Shown piece after piece: positions 6,686 to 13,799 of a DNA stretch of 14,499 bases. The notes beneath the pieces are model-generated. The model saw only the letters and a program-made list of their open reading frames with translations. It did not search any database and was not told the DNA's origin. The position numbers and the translations under genes are program-made. Origin of the DNA: Candidatus Njordarchaeum guaymasense. Lineage in GTDB: Archaea > Asgardarchaeota > Njordarchaeia > Njordarchaeales > Njordarchaeaceae. The stretch covers positions 1 to 14,499 of the forward strand of contig JAUQYT010000145.1 of the NCBI GenBank assembly GCA_030587605.1, read 5' to 3'. Every line of letters begins with the position of its first letter. Positions within the stretch are counted from its first letter, which is position 1.

Positions 6686-7845
6686 ATCGGCTTATCCTTG
6701 AGCATGTATTCGTATATTGCCGTGAAGTCTTTAGTTGGTGGTGCTCTGGGGGCAGTGGCTGTGTTGAGATCCATTGCGGCGAAACTGGTGAGTGTAGGAA
6801 TCTTCTCCTTGAACTTGCCTTCGTCTATCCCGAGACCCTTGATTGTTGTTGGTCTTTGGATCTTGGTCATTAGCTCCTTGATCATAGCCGTGAGTTTCTG
6901 AGTTGAGTTGTCGAGCGTCGCTCCTTGCACTTCTAGTGACTTCAGGACCTCCAGGTACCTCGGCTTCAATGCCTTTGCGGAGTACTCTATGGTGTAGGGA
7001 AGCGCAACCCCGCAAGCTGCTCCGTGAGGTATGTGGAAGATCGCTCCAATGCTATGTCCTATGCTGTGGGCAATCCCAAGGCCGGAGTTCGCGAAAGCCA
7101 TGGTTGCGAGCGTCGCTGCGTAGTGCATCTCCTCCATGGCTCCCTTATCTCCTCCCTTGAAAGATCTCTCAAGGGAGCGGAATACTGTCTGAACAGCGTT
7201 AATTGCTAAGGCATATGTGATCTTGGTTCCCAACTTGTTCAAGTAGGCCTCCAGACCGTGGGTGAGAACGTCAAGTCCTGTGTTTGCTCTGAGTTGCGGC
7301 GGCATTGTGAACGCAAATGTGGGGTCCACTACTGCAACGTCAGGTATTAATTCGTATGCTGGGAGCGAAAGCTTTCTACCAGTCTTCGTATCTGTAATGA
7401 CGGCGTTGTGGCTCACCTCGGAGCCTGTTCCTGAAGTCGTTGAGATTGCTGCAAGCTTTGACTTCTTCCTCAACCCATATTCTATCAACGGCATGAAACT
7501 TTCGAACTTGATATCAGGTCGCTCATATAGCAAGAAAGTCGCCCTAGCGACATCGATTGAGGATCCTCCGCCCAAACCTATGAACCAGTCAGGTTTGAAG
7601 TCGTTCGCCAACTTGAGACAATCGAAGACAATCGAGTCCTTTGGATCAGGTTCAACCCCATCAAAAACGTTTACGTTCATCTTGGTAGCTTGTAGGCGCT
7701 TCTCCACTTCGCCAACATGTCCCAATTGCCTAAGGTTCTTATCAGTAACTATAAAGGCTCGCTCTCCTCTGAGCGTGGAAATCCTATTTATAGCTCCCTT
7801 CCCTTGGTATATGACTGGACACTTGAACATACCCCAAACCTCCAA
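6676..7845 (-). CDS. Iron-type (group III) alcohol dehydrogenase, copy 2
   Basis: 389 aa, the same length as copy 1 and alignable without gaps over the regions I compared. 33 of the first 60 residues are identical, and both proteins end in YMLKDKPIDF, so these are duplicates that have diverged. Motifs fall at the same positions: GGGSSID, TTSGTGSE, metal ligands Asp192/His196 (GLDVLTHGLE) and His260/His274. The nucleotide and metal sites are therefore intact. The region after the second ligand differs strongly (AYLNKLGTKITYALAI against SYICSMHNFFSDAPAV), which may change substrate or partner. The start codon is TTG, placed by alignment with the ATG of copy 1 and preceded by AAGGAAA. It lies downstream of the small membrane-anchored protein gene on the same strand, with its own TATA box. 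Confidence 0.93.
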   Translation of the reverse strand: MEVWGMFKCPVIYQGKGAINRISTLRGERAFIVTDKNLRQLGHVGEVEKRLQATKMNVNVFDGVEPDPKDSIVFDCLKLANDFKPDWFIGLGGGSSIDVARATFLLYERPDIKFESFMPLIEYGLRKKSKLAAISTTSGTGSEVSHNAVITDTKTGRKLSLPAYELIPDVAVVDPTFAFTMPPQLRANTGLDVLTHGLEAYLNKLGTKITYALAINAVQTVFRSLERSFKGGDKGAMEEMHYAATLATMAFANSGLGIAHSIGHSIGAIFHIPHGAACGVALPYTIEYSAKALKPRYLEVLKSLEVQGATLDNSTQKLTAMIKELMTKIQRPTTIKGLGIDEGKFKEKIPTLTSFAAMDLNTATAPRAPPTKDFTAIYEYMLKDKPIDF

Positions 7846-7900
7846 TCGCTGTTTTTCCTTGGTATCAGAACTAGTTGTCTTCTAATATACTCTCAATGCG

Positions 7901-7929
7901 TATTTAAGGACGCTCAGAAAATCTGGGCG
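7901..7929 (-). promoter_or_regulatory. Promoter of alcohol dehydrogenase copy 2 with adjoining hairpin sequence
   Basis: The minus strand reads CCTTAAATA at 7909-7901, a TATA-like box predicting a leader of about 30 nt. Immediately upstream is CGCTCAGA (7911-7918), AAA, TCTGGGCG (7922-7929), an 8-bp inverted repeat with one G-T mismatch. Its position directly upstream of the TATA box, where TFB contacts DNA, suggests an operator or activator site. Confidence 0.45.
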
Positions 7930-7958
7930 TTTCAGTCACCAAATCAAAGATTCCCTGC

Positions 7959-7965
7959 AAAAAAA
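7959..7965 (-). terminator. T-run terminator after the 142-aa gene
   Basis: Seven consecutive T on the minus strand, about 90 nt after the stop codon of the membrane-anchored protein. Archaeal transcription commonly ends at such runs without a strong hairpin. Confidence 0.35.
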
Positions 7966-8054
7966 GTGGGAAGATGAATTACAGCACCACGTCTAGACAA
8001 GGGTTTGGTCAGGTTTGAAGGTTCATAGTCACTGTTGCCGGATCCACTTTACAA

Positions 8055-8483
8055 TTAGAATGGAGGGCCTTTGGCTAGGACTTTGACAGTGTACGTCATT
8101 GATGCTAGATAGCCAACGACAACCGTGTAGTTGCCGGAGGCGGATATCCACGCGCTCTGAGTAGTTGTTGAGCTCGCTGGCACGGCGGTAGCGGGTATAC
8201 TCCACACGATTTTGCCAGTTGAGTTAAGCAGGTCAACACTGTATGCACCGGCTGTTCCCTGAACCGTGAAAACAACTTGGATAGATCCCTTCGGGAATCC
8301 CACGTTGAAAGAAACTTTTTCCGAACTGAAACCGCTAACAGTATTTGATTTCTCTGCTATGACAGATGGATAGGCTAAAACCAAGTAGGCTCCAACGACA
8401 ATCACGATGATCGCTATTACGGCAATTACCGTCTTCATTTGTCCTTTCTTTCTTCCCAATCCATCAATCACCCATTTCTCCAA
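8055..8483 (-). CDS. Membrane-anchored extracytoplasmic protein, beta-sandwich-like (142 aa)
   Basis: A basic N terminus (GRKKGQMK, residues 9-17) precedes one long hydrophobic segment (about 18-40, TVIAVIAIIVIVVGAYLVLA). The remaining 100 residues are rich in Ser, Thr, Val and Gly and look like an all-beta domain outside the cell (for example GSIQVVFTVQG and NYTVVVGYLA). The protein is probably anchored by its single N-terminal helix. KKGQM resembles the cleavage site of class III (prepilin-like) signal peptides, but the lysine after it is atypical. The ATG at residue 1 fits a near-leaderless transcript from the TATA box at 8516-8525; the methionine at residue 16 has an AAAGGA ribosome-binding site 3-5 nt upstream and is an alternative start. 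Function unknown. Confidence 0.75.
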   Translation of the reverse strand: MEKWVIDGLGRKKGQMKTVIAVIAIIVIVVGAYLVLAYPSVIAEKSNTVSGFSSEKVSFNVGFPKGSIQVVFTVQGTAGAYSVDLLNSTGKIVWSIPATAVPASSTTTQSAWISASGNYTVVVGYLASMTYTVKVLAKGPPF

Positions 8484-8515
8484 ATCAGTGATGTGTAAGG
8501 TTGTGTTCGTAAGGT

Positions 8516-8525
8516 GCTTAAATAG
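8516..8525 (-). promoter_or_regulatory. TATA-like box for the 142-aa membrane-anchored protein gene
   Basis: The minus strand reads CTATTTAAGC, nearly the same as the box before the 69-aa gene. The predicted transcription start is about 10 nt before the ATG at 8483, so the message would be almost leaderless. Confidence 0.55.
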
Positions 8526-8577
8526 TTCCCTTTTCCTGAAGTGTCCTTTTCCAGCTCACCTAGACCGGTTTCCTTTT

Positions 8578-9372
8578 CTAGTGTTGTGTTATTCCTCCGT
8601 CCACGTTTACTGCTTGTCCTGTCATGTAGTCTGAGTCAGCTGACGCCAAGAAGGCTGCAACGTTTGCAACGTCATCCGCGAGCCCGATTCGTTTCAGGGG
8701 TATAGGTCGCGGGCTGTAGAGTATTATAGCTGCTTTGATCAAGTCTTCGTTCATCCTGTAGATGTTTGTCAAGTGGAACCCGGGGCAGATAGCGTTCACG
8801 GTTATTCTGGGTGTAAGTTCCAGAGCCATGGTCTGAGTCAAGGATATTATCCCAGCTTTGCTGGCAGCGTAGCATCCTATTGTTGGTGAACCGTTCTTTC
8901 CTGCAATTGAGGAGATGTTAATCACCTTGCCCCGCAACTCGCTTCCCTTAATAGGTTCCTGCTTCTGCATCTGCTTGCAGACGGCTTTCGAAAGGAGCCA
9001 TGTCCCCGTGAGGTTTACGCCCATGACATGATCCCATTCTTCCTCTGGTAAGTCGATGAGTTTGTAGGGGATTCCGCTTATTCCAGCATTGTTTACCAAG
9101 ATGTCGACTCTACCGAACTTCTCATAAGCTTCTCTCGTCATCGCTGTCACTTCGTTGCTCTTGCTTACGTCGGCTTTAATGACGAGTACACGCCTACCAA
9201 GCTTCTTGATCATCTCACCGGTTTCCTCTGCTGTCTTCTCATTCATGTCGTTTGCTATGATGTTAGCGCCCTCACTTGAAAATCTGAGACTAATGGCTCT
9301 TCCGATTCCAGAACCACTTCCCGTAACAAGAGCAACCCTACCGGAGAGTCTCTGTTCTGAAAAACTACTCAT
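8578..9372 (-). CDS. Classical SDR-family dehydrogenase/reductase (FabG-like)
   Basis: 264 aa, a standard length for classical short-chain dehydrogenases, which move hydride between NAD(P)H and an alcohol/carbonyl pair in the cytoplasm. It has the cofactor motif TGSGSGIG (17-24), NNAG (94-97), catalytic Ser155 in NISS, and YAASK with Tyr168 and Lys172, so the active site is complete. Asp42 at the end of the second strand (IIANDMN) suggests NAD rather than NADP. The C-terminal VNVDGG is typical of 3-oxoacyl-ACP-reductase-like or secondary alcohol dehydrogenase-like members. The insert around KQEPIKGSELRGK (137-149) is slightly longer than in FabG. It lies 128 nt downstream of the ThDP enzyme on the same strand. 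Substrate not determinable, though a hydroxyacid or diol would fit the neighbours. Confidence 0.92.
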   Translation of the reverse strand: MSSFSEQRLSGRVALVTGSGSGIGRAISLRFSSEGANIIANDMNEKTAEETGEMIKKLGRRVLVIKADVSKSNEVTAMTREAYEKFGRVDILVNNAGISGIPYKLIDLPEEEWDHVMGVNLTGTWLLSKAVCKQMQKQEPIKGSELRGKVINISSIAGKNGSPTIGCYAASKAGIISLTQTMALELTPRITVNAICPGFHLTNIYRMNEDLIKAAIILYSPRPIPLKRIGLADDVANVAAFLASADSDYMTGQAVNVDGGITQH

Positions 9373-9418
9373 ATAGTGAAACCACCACCTACATCGATTC
9401 TTGACTTCAGAATGACTT

Positions 9419-9427
9419 CTATTTAAC
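9419..9427 (-). promoter_or_regulatory. TATA-like box for the SDR gene
   Basis: The minus strand reads GTTAAATAG about 50 nt before the SDR ATG, giving a leader of about 25 nt with an AGGTGG element. Confidence 0.5.
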
Positions 9428-9440
9428 CTGGTAATCTCAA

Positions 9441-9473
9441 GGGAGGAGAAAGGGGCAGCTTACGCTTCCTCCC
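9441..9473. repeat. GGGAGGA / TCCTCCC inverted repeat between ThDP and SDR genes
   Basis: A perfect 7-bp G/C-rich inverted repeat (9441-9447 and 9467-9473) with a 19-nt spacer, 28 nt after the ThDP enzyme stop codon and just upstream of the SDR TATA box. No T-run follows on the minus strand, so it could be an RNA stem after the ThDP gene or a regulatory site for the SDR gene. Confidence 0.4.
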
Positions 9474-9500
9474 ATCCAAGTGCCTGATCTTCACTTTTAA

Positions 9501-11195
9501 CTAGCCCAATGTCATGGGAGGTATGAGTTCGCTCTGATCCTCAGGTATGTCTATGACTGAAGGCCTATCTGATTTTTCTGCTTCCTTTAACGCGTCCAAG
9601 ATTTCGCTTGATTTCTCAATTCTTCTGCCAAAGCATCCATATGCTTGCGCAATCTTGCCGAAGTCAAGCTCTTTGCTGTAGTCAACTGACATCGTGCGTC
9701 CGCTGAACAACGCTAATTGACCGAATTTGATGAATCCCAAGCTGTAGTTGTTGTGGATGATGATTATGACTTGTGTGTTTGTTCTCTTTGCTGTGTCAAG
9801 TTCTGTGAGTGAGAGACCGAATCCGCCGTCTCCGCAGAATGCCAAGACCTTCTTGTTTGGAACAGCTAGTTTCGCTCCTATTGCAGCCGGGAAGCCGTAC
9901 CCTATCGGTGCTACGCCTCTTGGAGCGATGTAATACCTTCCTGCCCGAGGCATCTGGTAAAGGAAGCTAGTCCATAGGCTCGCTGTGCTGGCGTCGCACA
10001 CGAGGACATCGTCGTCTGAGAGGTACGCTCTGACCTCTTTGATTATTCTATGGGGCGTACAAGGGAATTTGTCGGAGTTGATCTTAGGCGCCAAGGAATC
10101 AAACCATTCTTTCCTTAGCTTCGCTATTTCGCTCATTCGCGGAGTTTCTCCAGGCGGTTTCTTGCTCTTTGCCATTATGTCCTTCAGTACAGCGATTAGG
10201 CTTTGGAGAGTTAGTTTGGCGTCTCCTACGACTCGAACCTTAGTCCGATAGTTTCTCCCGATTTCCGTCGGGTCTACGTCTATGTGGATGATTGGCTGGC
10301 TGGCTCTCGGAACGAAGTACTTCGCCGTATCGAAGTCTGTAAGCCTGCTTCCAACAACTAGAATCAAGTCAGACTTTATTATGATGTCATTCGCAAACTT
10401 ACCGCCGTATAGCCCGCAGTTGCCTATTGAGAGAGGGTGGGACTCCGGTATGATGCCTTTCCCCATGATTGTCGTCGCGACCGGAATCACTAGGAGTGTT
10501 GCTAGTTCCAAGACCTCATTGTAGGCTTGAGATGTGATCGCTCCTCCTCCAATAAGCATGACCGGTCTCTCAGCTTTCAACAGGGCTTCTGCTGCTTCCT
10601 TGACTCTTTCTGGATCTGGACTGACTCTAGTTGAAGGGCAGGTTTTGCAGTCCTCCTCGATGAACAGATCTTCTTGTTCTACCATGCCCTGAAGCGTTAT
10701 GTCTTCGGGGAAGTCGAGATGAACGGGTCCAGGTCTACCGCTAGTTGCTATTCTGAAGGCTTTTCTAACTGAATCTGGAACCTTGTCGGCTCTTTCAATT
10801 CTCTTGCTCCACTTGGTTATTGGTTTGAACATACTCATCTGGTCAACTTCTTGCGAAGGATTTCTCCCGACGAAGGCTGTTGCAATATCACTGGTTATCG
10901 CAATTACTGGGACTGAGCTGTAGTAGCTTTCGGCTACGCCCGTGATCATATTCAGCGCTCCGGGACCTACAGTTCCGTCACAGACGCCGGGCTTTTGTAG
11001 TACCCTTGCGTATCCGTCAGCCATGAAAGCGCCGTTGCGTTCATCCCTTACAAGAACATGTCTGATGTCTGGCTGATGTTCTCTGATGCCATCGTAGATG
11101 GAGAGAGTTTGTCCTCCAGGCATTCCAAAAACATACTTGACTCCATACTCACGCAACATTTTTGCAACAGCTTTTCCCGCGTTAATCTTGACCAC
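9501..11195 (-). CDS. ThDP-dependent acetolactate synthase-like enzyme
   Basis: 564 aa, the three-domain architecture of the acetolactate synthase/pyruvate oxidase family. The N-terminal PYR domain has FGMPGG (23-28) and the cofactor-activating Glu52 in VRDERNGAFMADGYAR. The central FAD/nucleotide-like domain is about 190-345. The C-terminal PP domain has the Mg-ThDP motif GDGG (455-458) through NN (482-483). GPGALNMITG and KPITKWS match acetolactate synthase. The AFQE motif of acetolactate synthase is here NPSQE (residues 112-116), so a phenylalanine linked to second-substrate binding appears lost, and no IlvH regulatory subunit is encoded nearby. It may be a different carboligase or 2-oxoacid decarboxylase. 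The GTG start is supported by AAGGTGA 7 nt upstream. First gene of the minus-strand block. Confidence 0.9.
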   Translation of the reverse strand: MVKINAGKAVAKMLREYGVKYVFGMPGGQTLSIYDGIREHQPDIRHVLVRDERNGAFMADGYARVLQKPGVCDGTVGPGALNMITGVAESYYSSVPVIAITSDIATAFVGRNPSQEVDQMSMFKPITKWSKRIERADKVPDSVRKAFRIATSGRPGPVHLDFPEDITLQGMVEQEDLFIEEDCKTCPSTRVSPDPERVKEAAEALLKAERPVMLIGGGAITSQAYNEVLELATLLVIPVATTIMGKGIIPESHPLSIGNCGLYGGKFANDIIIKSDLILVVGSRLTDFDTAKYFVPRASQPIIHIDVDPTEIGRNYRTKVRVVGDAKLTLQSLIAVLKDIMAKSKKPPGETPRMSEIAKLRKEWFDSLAPKINSDKFPCTPHRIIKEVRAYLSDDDVLVCDASTASLWTSFLYQMPRAGRYYIAPRGVAPIGYGFPAAIGAKLAVPNKKVLAFCGDGGFGLSLTELDTAKRTNTQVIIIIHNNYSLGFIKFGQLALFSGRTMSVDYSKELDFGKIAQAYGCFGRRIEKSSEILDALKEAEKSDRPSVIDIPEDQSELIPPMTLG

Positions 11196-11873
11196 GAAGC
11201 AATCACCTTGCCTGCGGGCCTGTTTCTCCTAACTCCTCCTGCCACCAGAGCGGCAGCGCAAACATAAGCGGTATTTGAGGAGTTCTCCTATTTCTAAGTT
11301 GTGACAAGAATCACGTGAGCAATAAATGATTCCTCGCACTCTCATGCTGCATGCATCGATATCATTTCTTGCGATTGATCCGGTCTTCTTGACATTTATG
11401 AACGTCTCTGATGCTGATCAAAGCAACTGTGTTCGCGCTCTGACTGTCGTCACCGTGCACTCTGATCATTGACTCGTGGCAAATAAATCGTGATCTCGGC
11501 TCGCGAAACGAAAATAGAAAAACTCTTTAGTGTGAAGAGTGACGCGAAACGTTATACGTAAATACTTGTGCGCATAGATAAGATGCTCAAGAGCGCAATA
11601 GTGCGAACTATCGTCTGCGTTCAGTCGAGAGGAGGCAGACTTTCATTTCGATCGTAACAGCATTTCAGCAGGGGATTGTGTCCTTCACGGTAGCTTTCGG
11701 AAAGAAATCAGAGTTCACTAGCCCGAAACACGCGAGAGCAACTAGTTTTGATCGCGGTCACCGTTAACGTTAATAAGATGTATGTAGTCTAACTTGATCT
11801 CACCCAATGTCATCGTGTAGTAATTAAAGACCTCAAACAAACGTGATGCGAGTGAAAGGGGAAGGTAGAATCT
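11196..11873. other. Long gene-free region between the ThDP and MBL-fold genes
   Basis: No convincing gene in 678 bp; the longest thing worth noting is a 24-codon ORF at 11583-11657 without a ribosome-binding site. Visible elements are the direct repeat CGCGAAACG (11502-11510 and 11543-11551), the inverted repeat ACTCTT-N7-AAGAGT (11522-11540), a TATA-like CGTAAATAC near 11557-11565, the 10-bp palindrome TTAACGTTAA (11764-11773), and several TGATCA palindromes. AATTAAAG at 11822-11829 may be the TATA box of the MBL gene. The promoter of the ThDP gene should also be here. I see no tRNA, rRNA, RNase P or SRP RNA signature. Confidence 0.55.
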
Positions 11874-12779
11874 ATGGGAAAGGTAAACATAGCGGGAAAC
11901 CTCTACATCATTACTACCGATGACAAGAAAAGCTTCCCGTATTCCAATTCCCTTTTCGTAGACGACGAAGCCAAGGCTCTAGTCGACACAGGAGCTCAAT
12001 CAGCTGTACTCAAGAAGGTCGCGAGTGAATACAAGATTGACATTCTCATTAACTCGCACTACCACATTGATCATGTTCGTGGAAACTGGATTTTCCCCAA
12101 CGCAACACTGTGGGCTCCAACCCAAGACGCGTTGGCAATAAATTCTTTTGAAAAGTTTCTTGAAATGACTGGCTTCAAGAGCAGCCCGGAGCTTACAGAG
12201 TACTTTGAGAAAATGAAAGCAGACTTCTTCGACAAGAGACAGAATGTGAAAGTCAAGTATAGGTTCAGGGATGATCACGAGTTTGACATAGGAGATACCA
12301 CTCTGAAAGTAGTACATGCGCCTGGTCACACACCCGGGCATTCATGTTTCTTCGAGTCGAAGAACAAGTTTCTTTTCTCAACAGATGTGGATCTAAGTAA
12401 TTTTGGACCGTGGTACGGGAACGCCTCATCTGACATAGATGACTTCATAGACTCAATAGAACGACTTCAACGACTCAAACCTAGAATTGTGGCATCCAGT
12501 CACAGTGGACCCTTTGAAGGTCGAGATAAGATCGACCTCCTGTTCGAGAAGTATATTGATGTTATCTACCAGCGGGAAGAGAGAATACTTGCCTTGCTCA
12601 AGACTGAGAAAACCCTCGAAGATCTGTTAGGCAAAGGAATAGTGTACAGAAAACTTGGTCAACCTGTAAACATTTTTCGATTCTTTGAGCACATTATGCT
12701 CGAGAAGCATCTCAAACGCCTCGTAGAACTAGGGGACATCGAACAATTGGATAACAAGAAATACGAAGCAGTTCCCTGA
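11874..12779 (+). CDS. MBL-fold metallo-hydrolase
   Basis: 301 aa with the complete metallo-beta-lactamase-fold metal site: SHYHIDH gives His62, His64, Asp66 and His67, GHTPGH gives His152, STDVD gives Asp171, and SSHSG gives His210. These bind two metal ions, usually zinc, for hydrolysis of thioesters, lactones or other esters. Residues about 215-301 form a helical C-terminal extension with a winged-helix-like look (EKHLKRLVELGDIEQLDNKKY), common in archaeal and GloB/LACTB2-like members. A helical insert at about 85-120 lies between the first and second metal motifs. GAAGGT lies 5-6 nt before the ATG. It is transcribed away from the ThDP gene. Substrate unknown; thioester or phosphodiester hydrolysis are both possible within the family. 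Confidence 0.9.
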   Translation: MGKVNIAGNLYIITTDDKKSFPYSNSLFVDDEAKALVDTGAQSAVLKKVASEYKIDILINSHYHIDHVRGNWIFPNATLWAPTQDALAINSFEKFLEMTGFKSSPELTEYFEKMKADFFDKRQNVKVKYRFRDDHEFDIGDTTLKVVHAPGHTPGHSCFFESKNKFLFSTDVDLSNFGPWYGNASSDIDDFIDSIERLQRLKPRIVASSHSGPFEGRDKIDLLFEKYIDVIYQREERILALLKTEKTLEDLLGKGIVYRKLGQPVNIFRFFEHIMLEKHLKRLVELGDIEQLDNKKYEAVP

Positions 12780-12915
12780 AACAGACCACATAGCTTCTGA
12801 AAGTTTGAATTTCCTCGATATCAATATTCCATTGCGACTGATTTCGTGGATAAACAATTGTACTCACTGTCTTCTGCTGGATCTTCACGTTCAACCAGTG
12901 AAAATTGTGAGGTGA

Positions 12916-13674
12916 ATGCAGAGCTTGCTCGTTGACGTTCACTGCCACATTGACGATCAAGCCTTTGACAACGATAGAGACGAAGTCGTAGAAAGGGCAA
13001 GCGACGTGACAATGCTCAATGCCGGAGTTGATCCTTCAAGCAACAGGAAGACCCTTGAAATTGCCAAGAGGTACAGCAACGTTAAAGCTTGCCTAGGGCT
13101 GCATCCTGAGTTCATCGCGAAGTTTGACGATGACACGATACAGAAAGAGATAGCGTGGATTAGAAGTCAAGAGAACCGAATTGTGGCGATCTCAGAAATT
13201 GGCCTAGACTATTATTGGGTTAAGGACGAGAAACAACGAGAAAGGCAGAGAATCCTCTTCAGGAAGATGCTTAACCTTGCAGAAGAGCTGAACCTCCCGG
13301 TGATCGTCCACTCCCGTGAAGCGGTAATAGACACATTGACTATTCTCGAAGACTTCCCAAACCTAACAGTTGTCCTTCATGGTTTCAGCGACATGAACAA
13401 CAAAGGTTACCCAGTCTCCGTTGCCCCAAGCATATACAGAAACAAGGTCAAGCAGCGCCAAGTCCTAGCATTTCCGATGGGAGCGCTGCTCACTGAGACG
13501 GATTCACCTCTACTCGGAATAGACCCCAAGCAGAGAAATGAACCCATAAACGTTGTGAAGGTCATTGAGAAAATATCTGAACTCAAGAACATGGGCAAAG
13601 AAGATGTGAGAACCGCGATCCTTCGAAATGCAAGGGAAATATTCGGAGACGTAGTCCTGTCATCTCCTCGCTAG
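12916..13674 (+). CDS. TatD-family metal-dependent hydrolase (putative DNase)
   Basis: 252 aa amidohydrolase-fold protein. TatD enzymes are divalent-metal nucleases or phosphodiesterases of the cytoplasm. All metal ligands are visible: HCHID near the N terminus (His9, His11), Glu in SEIGLDYY (about residue 94), VHSR, LHGF (normally HCFSG) and ETDSP. The stretch after LHGF, MNNKGYPVSVAPS, is shorter than the usual helix-strand connection by several residues. The ribosome-binding site AGGTGA (12910-12915) touches the ATG at 12916, which is too close. A TTG at 12925, giving MLVDVHCHID, lies 9 nt from it and may be the true start. It lies 136 nt downstream of the MBL-fold gene on the same strand. 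Confidence 0.88.
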   Translation: MQSLLVDVHCHIDDQAFDNDRDEVVERASDVTMLNAGVDPSSNRKTLEIAKRYSNVKACLGLHPEFIAKFDDDTIQKEIAWIRSQENRIVAISEIGLDYYWVKDEKQRERQRILFRKMLNLAEELNLPVIVHSREAVIDTLTILEDFPNLTVVLHGFSDMNNKGYPVSVAPSIYRNKVKQRQVLAFPMGALLTETDSPLLGIDPKQRNEPINVVKVIEKISELKNMGKEDVRTAILRNAREIFGDVVLSSPR

Positions 13675-13678
13675 AATG

Positions 13679-13720
13679 AGTCCCAGTTACTTAATTCTTT
13701 CTTTGGGACTACTGCCTTTT
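13679..13720 (+). terminator. Hairpin and T-run after the TatD gene
   Basis: AGTCCCA (13679-13685) and TGGGACT (13704-13710) form a perfect 7-bp stem with an 18-nt loop, starting 4 nt after the stop codon. TTTT at 13717-13720 follows. It is consistent with a transcription stop or a 3' end stabilising hairpin. Confidence 0.45.
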
Positions 13721-13730
13721 CGCCTAGAAT

Positions 13731-13739
13731 CCTTTATTA
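13731..13739 (+). promoter_or_regulatory. TATA-like box for the M24-family gene
   Basis: CCTTTATTA lies about 65 nt before the TTG start. It would start transcription near 13760, leaving about 40 nt of leader with GGAGAGG at 13782-13788. Confidence 0.35.
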
Positions 13740-13799
13740 GTTAAGAACTCTCAACGTAGAAACCTGAAATAAAGAACTAGTGGAGAGGATTTGTTTACT

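Noticed and set aside
2070..11195. Isethionate/taurine pathway (IslA, SarD, Xsc-like) as the identity of the enzyme block
   Set aside because: The family combination is similar, but no sulfonate-specific gene is present. The radical enzyme carries an SCP2 domain and altered pocket residues, and the ThDP enzyme is closer in motifs to acetolactate synthase. The idea needs phylogeny before it can be named.
11583..11657. 24-codon ORF in the gene-free region
   Set aside because: It has no ribosome-binding site and an arginine/serine-rich composition with no pattern. It lies after a TATA-like box, so a transcript is possible, but coding is not supported.
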